DNA of 64,000 nucleotides from Beijerinckiaceae bacterium (lineage in GTDB: Bacteria; Pseudomonadota; Alphaproteobacteria; Rhizobiales; Beijerinckiaceae). Below are positions 26,961 through 34,784 of this stretch, one piece after another. Numbering within the stretch: the stretch's first letter is position 1; the number at the start of each line of letters is the position of its first letter. Location: contig CP024846.1 in NCBI GenBank assembly GCA_004564215.1, positions 1,550,001 through 1,614,000 on the forward strand. Direction: 5' to 3'. The translations under genes and the position numbers were made by a program. Below the pieces are notes generated by a model that saw only the letters and a program-made list of their open reading frames with translations, was not told where the DNA came from and did not search any database.

Positions 26961-27030
26961 TTACAAAGCAGAAACTATGATATAGAAGTTCCCAGTTTCA
27001 TCCTCTAGGGGGCGCCGCTTCGGTATAAAA
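26961..27030 (-). repeat. Recombinase C-terminal tail, copy 3 (island right end)
   Basis: The minus strand encodes FIPKRRPLEDETGNFYIIVSAL and a stop, starting just after the mxaL stop codon. 27008-27030 matches the tRNA-Arg end plus recombinase start of tail (22038-22060) at 20 of 23 positions. This copy joins the FIPK and DETGN halves, unlike copies 1 and 2. Confidence 0.65.
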
Positions 27031-28074
27031 TCATAGGGGATGGCTCTCCACTTTTGCCGGGCAAGTTCTGCCTCGAGGCTGGGTGAGCCGCCGGAACGGA
27101 AGCCCGGCGGCTCGCCGGTCAAGCGCCGGCAGAACTCCATAAATCACGAGAAGAAAACCAAGCGCCAAAACCGCGGGAATCCATTTGATGCCAACCGCGA
27201 CAGGGGTGCGGCGAAGCTTGGCTGCCCCTTCGAGCGACGACATGAGATTCTGAAAGGTCTCGAAATGGACATAGCCGAGCCCCGTTTCATTTGCGAGTTC
27301 CTTCAAATGCCCTTCGTTGACCGCAGAAAGATATTCATGGCCTTCGACGGACTTCCCTCCGAAAGGCGCATTGCGAGGGTTGAACCCTTCCCTCTCCTCG
27401 GCGCCGAGAGGCGGCGGCGCGACAGTATTCTCATTGGGGACCTCGCTCGGCCGCCAGAAGCCTGCCTGGCGCCCAAAATCATCGAATTTTGGAATGGGTG
27501 ACGGCTCATATCCGCCGACCCCGACAATCAATCCTTTGACGAGGCTTGGTTTGCCTTCGAACCGCGGGCGGCCGATCCAGGGCAGCGGCGGAGCCTCCTG
27601 ACCATCGGTCATAAAAATCAAATCCGAGCCGAGTTCATCGGCTAGGGCCACCGACCGGTAAAGCCCGCTCGCTATGTAACTATCGCCTTCCCAGGCCATG
27701 CGCCAATCGAGGGCGGAAATTTCGCGATCCAGCGTTTCGAAATTGTCGCAAACCTCCACCGGATCGAACAGGAGAAAGGGACGGCGCTCGGTAAAGATGG
27801 CGACCCCCAAGCGCGACTGGCAAGGCAGCGCCGTCAACATCTGCCGCAAGGCCTCCTTCATCATGTCGAGGCGGCTGACCGCATTTCCTGCAATAGTATA
27901 GTCCCGCGTGTTCATGCTGCCGGTGATATCGACGACGGCAAGCAGATGGAAAGTCGGCCGCTCGAGTTGGAGCGGCGGAAGCAGGGCCGCCAGGGCCGCC
28001 CCAAGGGTAGCACCCAACGTCAGCCAGAAACGGAGCTCGCGAAATAACGGGGCGGCGAGGACCGGCAGTCTCAT
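27031..28074 (-). CDS. mxaL: MxaL, methanol dehydrogenase maturation protein
   Basis: 347 residues starting at the ATG overlapping the mxaK stop (ATGA). A membrane segment (FWLTLGATLGAALAALLP) precedes a von Willebrand A domain with the MIDAS motif DITGSMNTRD and a later MTDGQEAPPLP; a second membrane segment sits near residue 290 (WIPAVLALGFLLVIYGVLPAL). In other methylotrophs MxaACKL are needed for calcium insertion into methanol dehydrogenase. Last gene of the operon; an island follows directly after its stop codon. Confidence 0.93.
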   Translation of the reverse strand: MRLPVLAAPLFRELRFWLTLGATLGAALAALLPPLQLERPTFHLLAVVDITGSMNTRDYTIAGNAVSRLDMMKEALRQMLTALPCQSRLGVAIFTERRPFLLFDPVEVCDNFETLDREISALDWRMAWEGDSYIASGLYRSVALADELGSDLIFMTDGQEAPPLPWIGRPRFEGKPSLVKGLIVGVGGYEPSPIPKFDDFGRQAGFWRPSEVPNENTVAPPPLGAEEREGFNPRNAPFGGKSVEGHEYLSAVNEGHLKELANETGLGYVHFETFQNLMSSLEGAAKLRRTPVAVGIKWIPAVLALGFLLVIYGVLPALDRRAAGLPFRRLTQPRGRTCPAKVESHPL

Positions 28075-28697
28075 GGCAGGCCCTCCGGGATACCTGGCAT
28101 GTCCGGCCATAGTTTTTTGGATGCCGGTAGCGTATCGCCCTCGTCTTTTTGGCCCAGTGGATAGTCGCGCACGAGCCGCATCGCCACGTCCAGATTATAT
28201 TTTGTGTTCCAATTTCCAGGATCCAATTCGAGAACGTGTCGATAATTTCTTTTTGCGAGATTTACGAACGGCGGGGCGCGGTCGAGATCGCCATTCGCGA
28301 TCAACTCCAAAGCTTGGCGCAAACGCGCATTGCCCAAATTGAACAAAAGACTAATGTGCGCTGCCTCATCGCCTCGCCGCGCAAGGCTCTCCGCAAGGCC
28401 CTCGGCTTCGTCGATACGCTGATGAAACAAAAGGAAGGCCGCGCGTGCAAACAAGACTCCAGCTGACGCGCTTTCACTCACAATAACATCGTGATCGGCG
28501 CGCAATGCGGCGATGGTCCGGTTGCCAGAATAGCCGGCCACCAAGGCGAATGTTGCGCCCATCAGCGCAACGAGCGAGATGACGAGTGCCAACCCCGCCC
28601 CCAGATAAAGAGCGCGGCGATCATTTTTGAAGCGCACCGCAAAAGGACGACTGCCTATACTCAACTTTTCCTGCGGGGAGGCCACCCAGTTTATCAT
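28071..28697 (-). CDS. mxaK: MxaK, methanol dehydrogenase maturation protein
   Basis: 208 residues from the ATG overlapping the mxaC stop (ATGA, 28694-28697); upstream extension of the frame lies inside mxaC and is spurious. One membrane helix (ALYLGAGLALVISLVALMGATFALVAG) precedes a periplasmic tetratricopeptide-like helical region with NLAKRNYRHVLELDPGNWNTKYNLDVAMRL. It is required for calcium loading of MxaF in model methylotrophs. It overlaps both neighbours by four bases. Confidence 0.92.
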   Translation of the reverse strand: MINWVASPQEKLSIGSRPFAVRFKNDRRALYLGAGLALVISLVALMGATFALVAGYSGNRTIAALRADHDVIVSESASAGVLFARAAFLLFHQRIDEAEGLAESLARRGDEAAHISLLFNLGNARLRQALELIANGDLDRAPPFVNLAKRNYRHVLELDPGNWNTKYNLDVAMRLVRDYPLGQKDEGDTLPASKKLWPDMPGIPEGLP

Positions 28698-29710
28698 CGA
28701 TGCGTCACCCGCTTTGACACTGGCCTCGGACCGGGGGTGGACCCTTTCAAGGGGCGCTCGGCGAAGCGCGCCGCGAGAAGAAGGAGGAGCGCAACTGAGG
28801 CCACTGCATAGGCGTAATTCGAATAATCCCGTCGCGGGATTTGTTCCCAATATTGAACAGGGTTCGTCTCAAGCTTATTGATCGTATCGACCGCCGTCTT
28901 GATCGCATCGGGATTTTCCGCTTCGAACGCGCGATACGGTACGCCGAGTCCCTCGAAGAACCGATTGAGTGCGGCGGGTGCGTCCCGGTCAGGCTGCATT
29001 CCCGCTTCGAAAAGCCCGGGGTCTCCCTGCGAGCGCAGGTAGAGATAGTAGAGATGCACATTGAATTTCAGGACGTCGGCGCGGATTTTGTCCTGAACAA
29101 GCCGGTCGACCACACCTGCGCCATCCGACACGAACAGGATGACGCGCGTCGCGATCGAAGGGCTGTTTTCGAATTGTGCCAGGGCCAAGCCGAGCCCGCG
29201 TCCAATATCGGTATGGGCAAGAGCGGGACGGTTCATGGCATCGAGCGCCGCCATCACCGGCGCACGCTTCTGGGTCATGGGCATCGCCAAGATGGGCGAG
29301 GTCGAAAACGCGACGACCCCGAATCGATCATGCGGCCGTTCTGAAAACAACGCCTTGACCAGCCTCACCGCCGCGGTTGTCTTTGATTCCTCATGCCCGA
29401 CGGGAACACGATTGTCAAAGCTTTGATCCATACTGATGCTGCGATCGAGCAGCAGCACGATTTGCGCGCCTTGGCCAATGCGCTCGACCTCCAAGCGCTT
29501 CCGATTCAGGCCGGCAATGCCAAGGATCAAAGCCGCCATGCCGACGGTTGCGAGACAGCGCAGCAAGAGATCGACCGCGATCGAGAGGCGATCCTTCGGT
29601 ATGATTGCCAGCCGAGGATAAGCGATCGGCCGCTGGCCATGCGTAAGCAGCGGGAGACTCGCAAGGACGAGAAGCAGAAGAAGGATCGGACGATCGACAT
29701 AGAGATTCAT
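28694..29710 (-). CDS. mxaC: MxaC, von Willebrand A protein for methanol dehydrogenase maturation
   Basis: 338 residues. Membrane segments lie near residues 8-22 and 45-65, and the VWA domain has the MIDAS motif LLDRSISMDQS and FVSDGAGVVD. A C-terminal helix (YAVASVALLLLLAARF) anchors the end. Known from Methylorubrum extorquens to be needed for Ca2+ insertion. Start and stop overlap mxaA and mxaK in ATGA junctions. Confidence 0.93.
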   Translation of the reverse strand: MNLYVDRPILLLLLVLASLPLLTHGQRPIAYPRLAIIPKDRLSIAVDLLLRCLATVGMAALILGIAGLNRKRLEVERIGQGAQIVLLLDRSISMDQSFDNRVPVGHEESKTTAAVRLVKALFSERPHDRFGVVAFSTSPILAMPMTQKRAPVMAALDAMNRPALAHTDIGRGLGLALAQFENSPSIATRVILFVSDGAGVVDRLVQDKIRADVLKFNVHLYYLYLRSQGDPGLFEAGMQPDRDAPAALNRFFEGLGVPYRAFEAENPDAIKTAVDTINKLETNPVQYWEQIPRRDYSNYAYAVASVALLLLLAARFAERPLKGSTPGPRPVSKRVTHR

Positions 29711-30618
29711 CGAAGACCGCGCTCCGCCGCGCTTAATCTCCGAGCGAGACTGACTACCGCGTTCATCGAAAAATCCCGCATGGCGCCGATGCAGTCGTGC
29801 CCGAAAAATGTCTGCCGCGATGCCGCGAGAAATTTTGAGATCTCCGCCTCGGCCACGCGAAAGCGCGGATGGAGGGAAAGAAAAGCCGGGAGATCGTCGG
29901 CAAGAACTGCGCGATGATCAGTCTTGTTGAAAGCAAGGTGCAGCAGCATCAAGGCCTGGCGATAGGCATCCTCGCCCGTGTTCCTCTGCGTCAAGCGCTT
30001 AAGAAGCCGCGCGGTCTTGGTGAAGGGGCGTTCCGGCCGCCAGCGGAACGGCACCCAGGCAAGGCCATAGGCAAGCAGGAGATAAGAAATCAAGGCGGCC
30101 CCGCCCGCTCCCCGGAACCAGCGCCATCTGGGTCCGAGATCGTCTTGACCAGGGATCACGTCGGGCTGAATAAAAGTGTTGTTCTTGCTTTCCTTCGGCG
30201 ACACTTCTCGAATAGGCGAGGAAAGAAAGGACCACTCCGGCACGTCCACCGTGATGGAGGTTTCCGCATGATCGAAGATCAGCCGAAAGGCCGGAATTTT
30301 CAGCCAGTGGGGCTCCAGCGGATCATAGAAGCTTTGGTAGGTCAGCTTGAGCCGATAGCGTCTTTTGCCGCTTTGTGCGACCTCTTCATGAGTGGTCAGT
30401 GACTTCAGATTGAGCCAGTAATCGAGAGGACCGGGCACCGGCACGGACGCGGCTTTCAAGGCAAATCCAGGCTCAACCGTTACGATGACCTCGTCCGAGA
30501 TGACGTCGCCAATAAAATAGCCAAATAATCTTGGCTTTTGAATTTCGACGGAGGCGACCTCGCCCATCGCCGGGGACGCAATCAGCGCAAAACAAAATCC
30601 GGCATGAAAAATTCTCAT
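29707..30618 (-). CDS. mxaA: MxaA, periplasmic methanol dehydrogenase maturation protein
   Basis: 303 residues from the ATG at 30616-30618 with GAGGGG 7 bp upstream; a start 11 codons earlier would overlap mxaS. The signal peptide is MRIFHAGFCFALIASPAMGEV. A beta-rich region follows (SLTTHEEVAQSGKRRYRLKLTYQSFY), then a membrane helix (AGGAALISYLLLAYGLAWVP) and a cytoplasmic tail. MxaA is required for calcium incorporation into MxaF. It overlaps mxaC by four bases and follows mxaS by 10 bp. Confidence 0.9.
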   Translation of the reverse strand: MRIFHAGFCFALIASPAMGEVASVEIQKPRLFGYFIGDVISDEVIVTVEPGFALKAASVPVPGPLDYWLNLKSLTTHEEVAQSGKRRYRLKLTYQSFYDPLEPHWLKIPAFRLIFDHAETSITVDVPEWSFLSSPIREVSPKESKNNTFIQPDVIPGQDDLGPRWRWFRGAGGAALISYLLLAYGLAWVPFRWRPERPFTKTARLLKRLTQRNTGEDAYRQALMLLHLAFNKTDHRAVLADDLPAFLSLHPRFRVAEAEISKFLAASRQTFFGHDCIGAMRDFSMNAVVSLARRLSAAERGLR

Positions 30619-30628
30619 CCGGAACCCC

Positions 30629-31510
30629 TCACCCAAGCAGAAGATGTTCACTCAAACGATCTGCATCGAGCCGATCGGTTATCCAGAACGGCTTTCTCCC
30701 ATATCGTTGGCACAATTGCTCAAGCCTCTGCTCTCGCTCTCGCGCCCTCCTCAGCAAGGCCTCACGGAGGCGCGGGCGCATGAGCGTAAGTCTCATATGC
30801 CCGCTTTCGAGATCACGCAGTTCGACCAGCCCCCAAGCGGGGAGATCCAGAGTTTCGTTCGAACAACGCAGGATGATGGGAACTATATCGTGACTGCCAA
30901 GTTCGGCGAGCCGCGCTTCGATTTCATGCATCGGCAGATGGAAGTCGGAGACCAGAAAGATAAGCTTCCGATTGGCGCCCAGGCGCTCGGCGACTTTGCC
31001 AAGTCCCTGCGCATTCAATCCCTGCGGAACGAAATGGCGAAGACGATCGACAATCGAAGCCTCGCTCCCCCACTTGAGGCTTGCCGGCAAGAAAAACTCT
31101 TCCCTGATGTCATCATCGCAGCCGATGAAGCCAAAGGAGTCCCCACTCCGATGGGCGGCGCCCGCGAGCGCTCGGGTGAGGTTCTGCAAAATTCGCATTT
31201 TCGGCAAGCCATCGCCGAACCGCATGGAGGCGGATAAATCGGCAACAAGGTAGAGAGCGATACGGCTGCGTTGTTTGGATTGCCGTACATAAATTTCGCC
31301 AAACGGATTGCGGAGAGAATGCCGAAGGTCGATCCGGCGCGCATCGGGATGGCGCCAAAAGGGAACAAAGTCGTGAAAGTCTCCGTTCGCGCCGAATCGC
31401 CGGGCGCGATGGGCGCCAGGAGCATATTGGCTTGGACTCCAGCGGATCCGGTAGGAGATCTCAGGGACGAATTCCGCACCGACCCCCGGCTGGCGAGCGA
31501 CGACGCTCAT
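30629..31510 (-). CDS. mxaS: MxaS, DUF58-type protein of the mxa operon
   Basis: 293 residues with DUF58/VWA-like features: FVPFWRHPDARRIDLRHSLRNPFGEIYVRQSKQRSRIALYLVADLSASM with the DLSASM metal-binding segment, and a later KLIFLVSDFHLP. DUF58 proteins commonly pair with MoxR ATPases, as here with mxaR immediately upstream (ATGA overlap). The exact role in methanol dehydrogenase assembly is unproved. Confidence 0.92.
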   Translation of the reverse strand: MSVVARQPGVGAEFVPEISYRIRWSPSQYAPGAHRARRFGANGDFHDFVPFWRHPDARRIDLRHSLRNPFGEIYVRQSKQRSRIALYLVADLSASMRFGDGLPKMRILQNLTRALAGAAHRSGDSFGFIGCDDDIREEFFLPASLKWGSEASIVDRLRHFVPQGLNAQGLGKVAERLGANRKLIFLVSDFHLPMHEIEARLAELGSHDIVPIILRCSNETLDLPAWGLVELRDLESGHMRLTLMRPRLREALLRRAREREQRLEQLCQRYGRKPFWITDRLDADRLSEHLLLG

Positions 31511-32535
31511 GGCGCGGCGACCTTGTCGAAAGCTGCCTTACAAAGATCAAGCACGATTTGGTCGCGACGCAATTCGTAAATCGCGGTGAAGAAGATGCGA
31601 TGCGCGATGGTTTCCACAAACACGTCACGCAAATCTTCCGGAACCACCATGTTGCGGTCCTCGAGCCAGGCCCGCACCCTGGCGGCCCGCACCAGATAGC
31701 TCATGCCGCGCGGGCTGGCGCCGCCCTGCACCAGGCGCTCCATATCGATTCCATCGAGTTCGATTCCAGAAACTTCCGGATAGCGGACCGCTTGCCACAG
31801 CGACAGCACATAATCCTGCAAAGTGGGGCTGCTATGCACCTTGGTCTGAATCGCCTCCCCCACGGTTCCAATCGCGCGGTAGTCGAGGAGATCGGTAGGC
31901 ACGCTTGCGACCAAGGCATCGACATCGTGGAATCTTTGATTGAAGACAAGCTCCCGCCGGACTTCGCGATCCTGCGGGGCTTCAACCATGATTTCCATGA
32001 AAAACCGATCCCGCGCGGCGGCCGGTAATTCGAACGTTTCCTCCCGCTCTATGCGGTTGCGATCGGCGAACAGCTGCAGATAGGGGAACGCGTATTCCTT
32101 ATTGAAAGCGGTCACGCCGCGCTCCGCCATCAGCCGGAGCAACAAGGAATGGACCTGCGGTCGGGCGCGATTGATCTCGTTGAAAAAGAAGATTGCGAGC
32201 TCAGGCCCTTGTTGGAGAATCGGTCCTGGGTCAATGCGTGGACGGCCATCTTCCCCAATAGACGCATGATAAAGGAGATCGCTCGGCATCAGATCGATCG
32301 TGCCTTCGACGCGCTGGTAAGGCCCACCGAGTGCGCGGGCGACCGCACGTAGAAGCGTAGTCTTGCCAACGCCAACGTCGCCTTCCAGGAGAACATGTCC
32401 CCGCGCGAAGATGGCAATGGTCAAAAGCCTAATGACACGTGGCTGTCCAATGATGACCCGAGAAATCTCTTTTTCGAAAGCGAGCGCGCGTTGCCGCCAT
32501 TCTTCCAAGGACGTGCCGTCACGAAGTCGGGTCAT
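31507..32535 (-). CDS. mxaR: MxaR, MoxR-type AAA+ ATPase
   Basis: 342 residues from the ATG at 32533-32535; the frame extends further upstream but through a hairpin with no coding character. Walker A is GDVGVGKTT, Walker B is LAIFFFNEINRA, and sensor 1 lies near FADRNRIE. MoxR is the founder of a family of metallo-enzyme and complex-assembly ATPases acting with VWA proteins. It heads the downstream, overlapping half of the operon (R-S-A-C-K-L). Confidence 0.94.
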   Translation of the reverse strand: MTRLRDGTSLEEWRQRALAFEKEISRVIIGQPRVIRLLTIAIFARGHVLLEGDVGVGKTTLLRAVARALGGPYQRVEGTIDLMPSDLLYHASIGEDGRPRIDPGPILQQGPELAIFFFNEINRARPQVHSLLLRLMAERGVTAFNKEYAFPYLQLFADRNRIEREETFELPAAARDRFFMEIMVEAPQDREVRRELVFNQRFHDVDALVASVPTDLLDYRAIGTVGEAIQTKVHSSPTLQDYVLSLWQAVRYPEVSGIELDGIDMERLVQGGASPRGMSYLVRAARVRAWLEDRNMVVPEDLRDVFVETIAHRIFFTAIYELRRDQIVLDLCKAAFDKVAAP

Positions 32536-32584
32536 AGGATCCCGGATTTTTTCGTTCAATCGTCTGCCACGATAAGTTCCCGCA

Positions 32585-32621
32585 CACCCGACACGGATCC
32601 TGCTTCTTTCCGTGCCGGGTG
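32585..32621 (-). terminator. Intercistronic hairpin between mxaI and mxaR
   Basis: CACCCGACACGG (32585-32596) pairs with CCGTGCCGGGTG (32610-32621) at 11 of 12 positions with a 13-base loop. It lies in the 177-bp gap after mxaI. No U-run follows on the minus strand, so it is more likely a leaky attenuator or an mRNA 3' stabiliser that sets high mxaFJGI against low mxaRSACKL expression than a strict terminator. Confidence 0.6.
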
Positions 32622-32712
32622 ACACCGCGTCGGGTAAGCTCCGCCTGACAGGAGCACGCGATGTTCGCGGAACCAAAAGCCAATCGACCCAAGAGAAGCC
32701 GCACTTGGGCCC

Positions 32713-33033
32713 TTAATTTGGCTCGGCCGGAATCTTGTTCACATCGTAGATGAACTTTCCCCACGCCTTGAAATAGCGAACGCGCTTCTCATTGCGGGCG
32801 TCCATTTGATCCTCGGCCTCCTGTTGCTTGGCGAGCTCTTTGGGGTCGTGATGCGGATCGTATTTTGAGCCGATGCCTTGTTCTGGATAACCGGGCTGCG
32901 GTTCCCAGCAGTTCCCTGCCGCCTTGCAATGGGTCCCATCATAGGCGGCATAGAGGCTTGGACCACCGAAGATCGACAATGCTGCGCCGAGGCAAAGGCT
33001 TGCGGCGCAACGACTGAGCGACATCCATTTCAT
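32713..33033 (-). CDS. mxaI: Methanol dehydrogenase small (beta) subunit
   Basis: 106 residues: a signal peptide (MKWMSLSRCAASLCLGAALSIFGG...AAYDGTHC) and a mature 72-residue lysine-rich protein with YDGTHCKAAGNCWEPQPGYPE and SKYDPHHDPKEL, matching MxaI closely. It wraps the MxaF subunit in the periplasmic alpha2beta2 enzyme. A very strong ribosome binding site (GAGGAGG) lies 8 bp before the ATG. Its presence distinguishes an MxaFI system from XoxF, which lacks a small subunit. Confidence 0.97.
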   Translation of the reverse strand: MKWMSLSRCAASLCLGAALSIFGGPSLYAAYDGTHCKAAGNCWEPQPGYPEQGIGSKYDPHHDPKELAKQQEAEDQMDARNEKRVRYFKAWGKFIYDVNKIPAEPN

Positions 33034-33067
33034 TTATTGTTCCTCCTCAGATTGATCTGGCTCGATG

Positions 33068-33721
33068 TTAGTTGACGGGCCTATTTTGAGGCGCACCGGA
33101 CTCCTGCTTGGCGGCGCCGATCGGCACGGCGCAAAGCCCATCGGCCTTTGCGACAACCGAGTCCTTATCGAGTTGATAAGGGACATAGGCCTTCTTCTGT
33201 TCGTCCGTGAACCAGGGCGCGTTGGCGACCGGGCCGCTATAGAGATGACGTACCCAGGCCATCACCTGGAGTATCTGATCGAGGGTGAGGTCGCCGTTAT
33301 GAGGACCCATCATGCCGTTTGCCCCCCCGAATATTGTGGCGAACAAGCCGATATCGGAGGTGTTCACCGGATAGGTCCAGTAATTGTCGGCGAGATTGGG
33401 CCCTATCTTGCCTTCCGCATATTCGCCATGGCAGCCGGAGCAAGCCGTCAAATAAAAGTCCTTGGCCGAGGGAAAACAGGTTTTCACCTCATTGTAGGGA
33501 TTTTGGCCGGTCGCCAGAAATTGCTTCACCCCTTCCGTGTCACGCCCTTCCGGCAATGCTTCATCGAGGTTGAGCGGATCTCCGGTAATCGTATTGCGGA
33601 GATCTAGAGATGTTGTCGTTTGCCCGGCTTGGCCATCGAAGGCCACCAAGGGCGCGATGATCACTGCAACTGCGGTTGCTCTTGCGAGCTTGCCAATTCT
33701 AGTTTTTCTCATCTTGAACAT
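33068..33721 (-). CDS. mxaG: Cytochrome cL, electron acceptor of methanol dehydrogenase
   Basis: 217 residues with an N-terminal signal peptide ending near DGQAG. One haem-c site is visible, [21 protein letters not shown], and the axial methionine is probable in [15 protein letters not shown]. Length and sequence match MxaG/cytochrome cL. It takes electrons from PQQ in MxaFI and passes them to a class I cytochrome c. 34 bp separate its stop codon from mxaI. Confidence 0.96.
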   Translation of the reverse strand: MFKMRKTRIGKLARATAVAVIIAPLVAFDGQAGQTTTSLDLRNTITGDPLNLDEALPEGRDTEGVKQFLATGQNPYNEVKTCFPSAKDFYLTACSGCHGEYAEGKIGPNLADNYWTYPVNTSDIGLFATIFGGANGMMGPHNGDLTLDQILQVMAWVRHLYSGPVANAPWFTDEQKKAYVPYQLDKDSVVAKADGLCAVPIGAAKQESGAPQNRPVN

Positions 33722-33753
33722 GACTCTCGATTCGTTACGGCGGACTCCTTCTC

Positions 33754-34668
33754 TTACGACTTGGAATTCAGCGTGATCACACCTTCTTCCTCCAGGATCT
33801 TCTGTATTTCCGGCTGAGCTTTGACGATCGCATTGTTCAGCTCGTCCAAAAGATGGTCGTCGCCTTTCCGCACGCCCATCGCCGTGTCGAACTGCTGGGG
33901 CACCTTGGTGCCGTCCGAGCGGACGGCATTATCCGGAATGACTTTCACCGTGAGGGGAACTTGCGAGGCCTTGACGTAGCGCGCCACCTCCGGCTGGAAG
34001 GCGACCGCGAGATCGGCGTTTCCTTCGACAACTTCCTCAATGAATTTATTCGGAGGCACTTGGACATATTGGTTGCGCCGAGACTTGAAGCCGACCAGCG
34101 AATATAGATAGTTCAGTTCAGCTTCGAACTTGCCGACCGATTTCAACATGGTCTCGCCGGGAGAACCGAGAGCCACGGCAATATTGTGGAGGCTTGCAAT
34201 CCGCGGATCTTGCCAATCCTTTATGTCCAATCGCTTGTCGGTTCGCGAGATGAAGACATAGCCGGATCGATAGTAGGGCCTGGTCGTCAGCACGCGCTCG
34301 TCGCCAGCATCGAGCCCTATCACGACGTCGCACAGATTCTTGTCCAGAAGATCGCGCACAAGATAGATCGCGGGCCGGTTGGTGAAAACGAACGCCACTT
34401 TGCGGTTCATCGCGCGTCCAACCACCTTGGCGATCTTGTCCTCGAACCCCTGTTCATCGGCTGTTGAATAGGGTGCGTTGGCAGATGAGGCGCAAACGCG
34501 CAGCAAATCAGGCTTCGCAGGAATATTCACAATCGGCATTTGCGACGCCGGCGGCAGCATCTTGGTTTGCGCTTGGGCGGCCGAGCCCGCGATCACACCG
34601 GAGGCCACACCCAGCACAGCAAGCGCAATGCGAGGTACGTTTCGCCTGAATGTCATTTGATGGTTCAT
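33754..34668 (-). CDS. mxaJ: MxaJ, periplasmic binding-protein-like factor
   Basis: 304 residues from the ATG at 34666-34668 (AAGAG upstream); a longer frame beginning at 34749 enters the spacer after mxaF. Signal peptide [20 protein letters not shown]...AQAQ, then a family-3 solute-binding fold: [32 protein letters not shown] and [26 protein letters not shown]. MxaJ is needed for or assists assembly of active methanol dehydrogenase; its ligand is unknown. Confidence 0.95.
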   Translation of the reverse strand: MNHQMTFRRNVPRIALAVLGVASGVIAGSAAQAQTKMLPPASQMPIVNIPAKPDLLRVCASSANAPYSTADEQGFEDKIAKVVGRAMNRKVAFVFTNRPAIYLVRDLLDKNLCDVVIGLDAGDERVLTTRPYYRSGYVFISRTDKRLDIKDWQDPRIASLHNIAVALGSPGETMLKSVGKFEAELNYLYSLVGFKSRRNQYVQVPPNKFIEEVVEGNADLAVAFQPEVARYVKASQVPLTVKVIPDNAVRSDGTKVPQQFDTAMGVRKGDDHLLDELNNAIVKAQPEIQKILEEEGVITLNSKS

Positions 34669-34784
34669 AACAAAACTCTTGTTTGGCGCGCACAAGGAAG
34701 GACAAGGATCGCTGTCCCGCACGACATTGGCATTGCCCTGCTCCGCCATCGCAGGCGCAATGGCGGAGCTATGGGTTCAAGGCC

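Larger units (their letters stand above)
22048..27030. mobile_element. tRNA-Arg-associated genomic island, probably several stacked insertions
   Basis: The left end is the tRNA-Arg 3' terminus plus the adjoining bases (22038-22060). A 20-of-23 match, including 12 identical bases TTCGGTATAAAA, lies at 27008-27030 immediately after the mxaL stop codon. A decayed serine recombinase abuts the tRNA. Three copies of a recombinase C-terminal tail (25141-25197, 25923-25979, 26961-27030) divide the region into about 3.1, 0.8 and 1.0 kb. The cargo is small regulators, a methyltransferase, a membrane protein and a GST. No intact integrase remains, so the island is probably fixed. Boundaries are inferred from the repeats. 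Confidence 0.7.
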
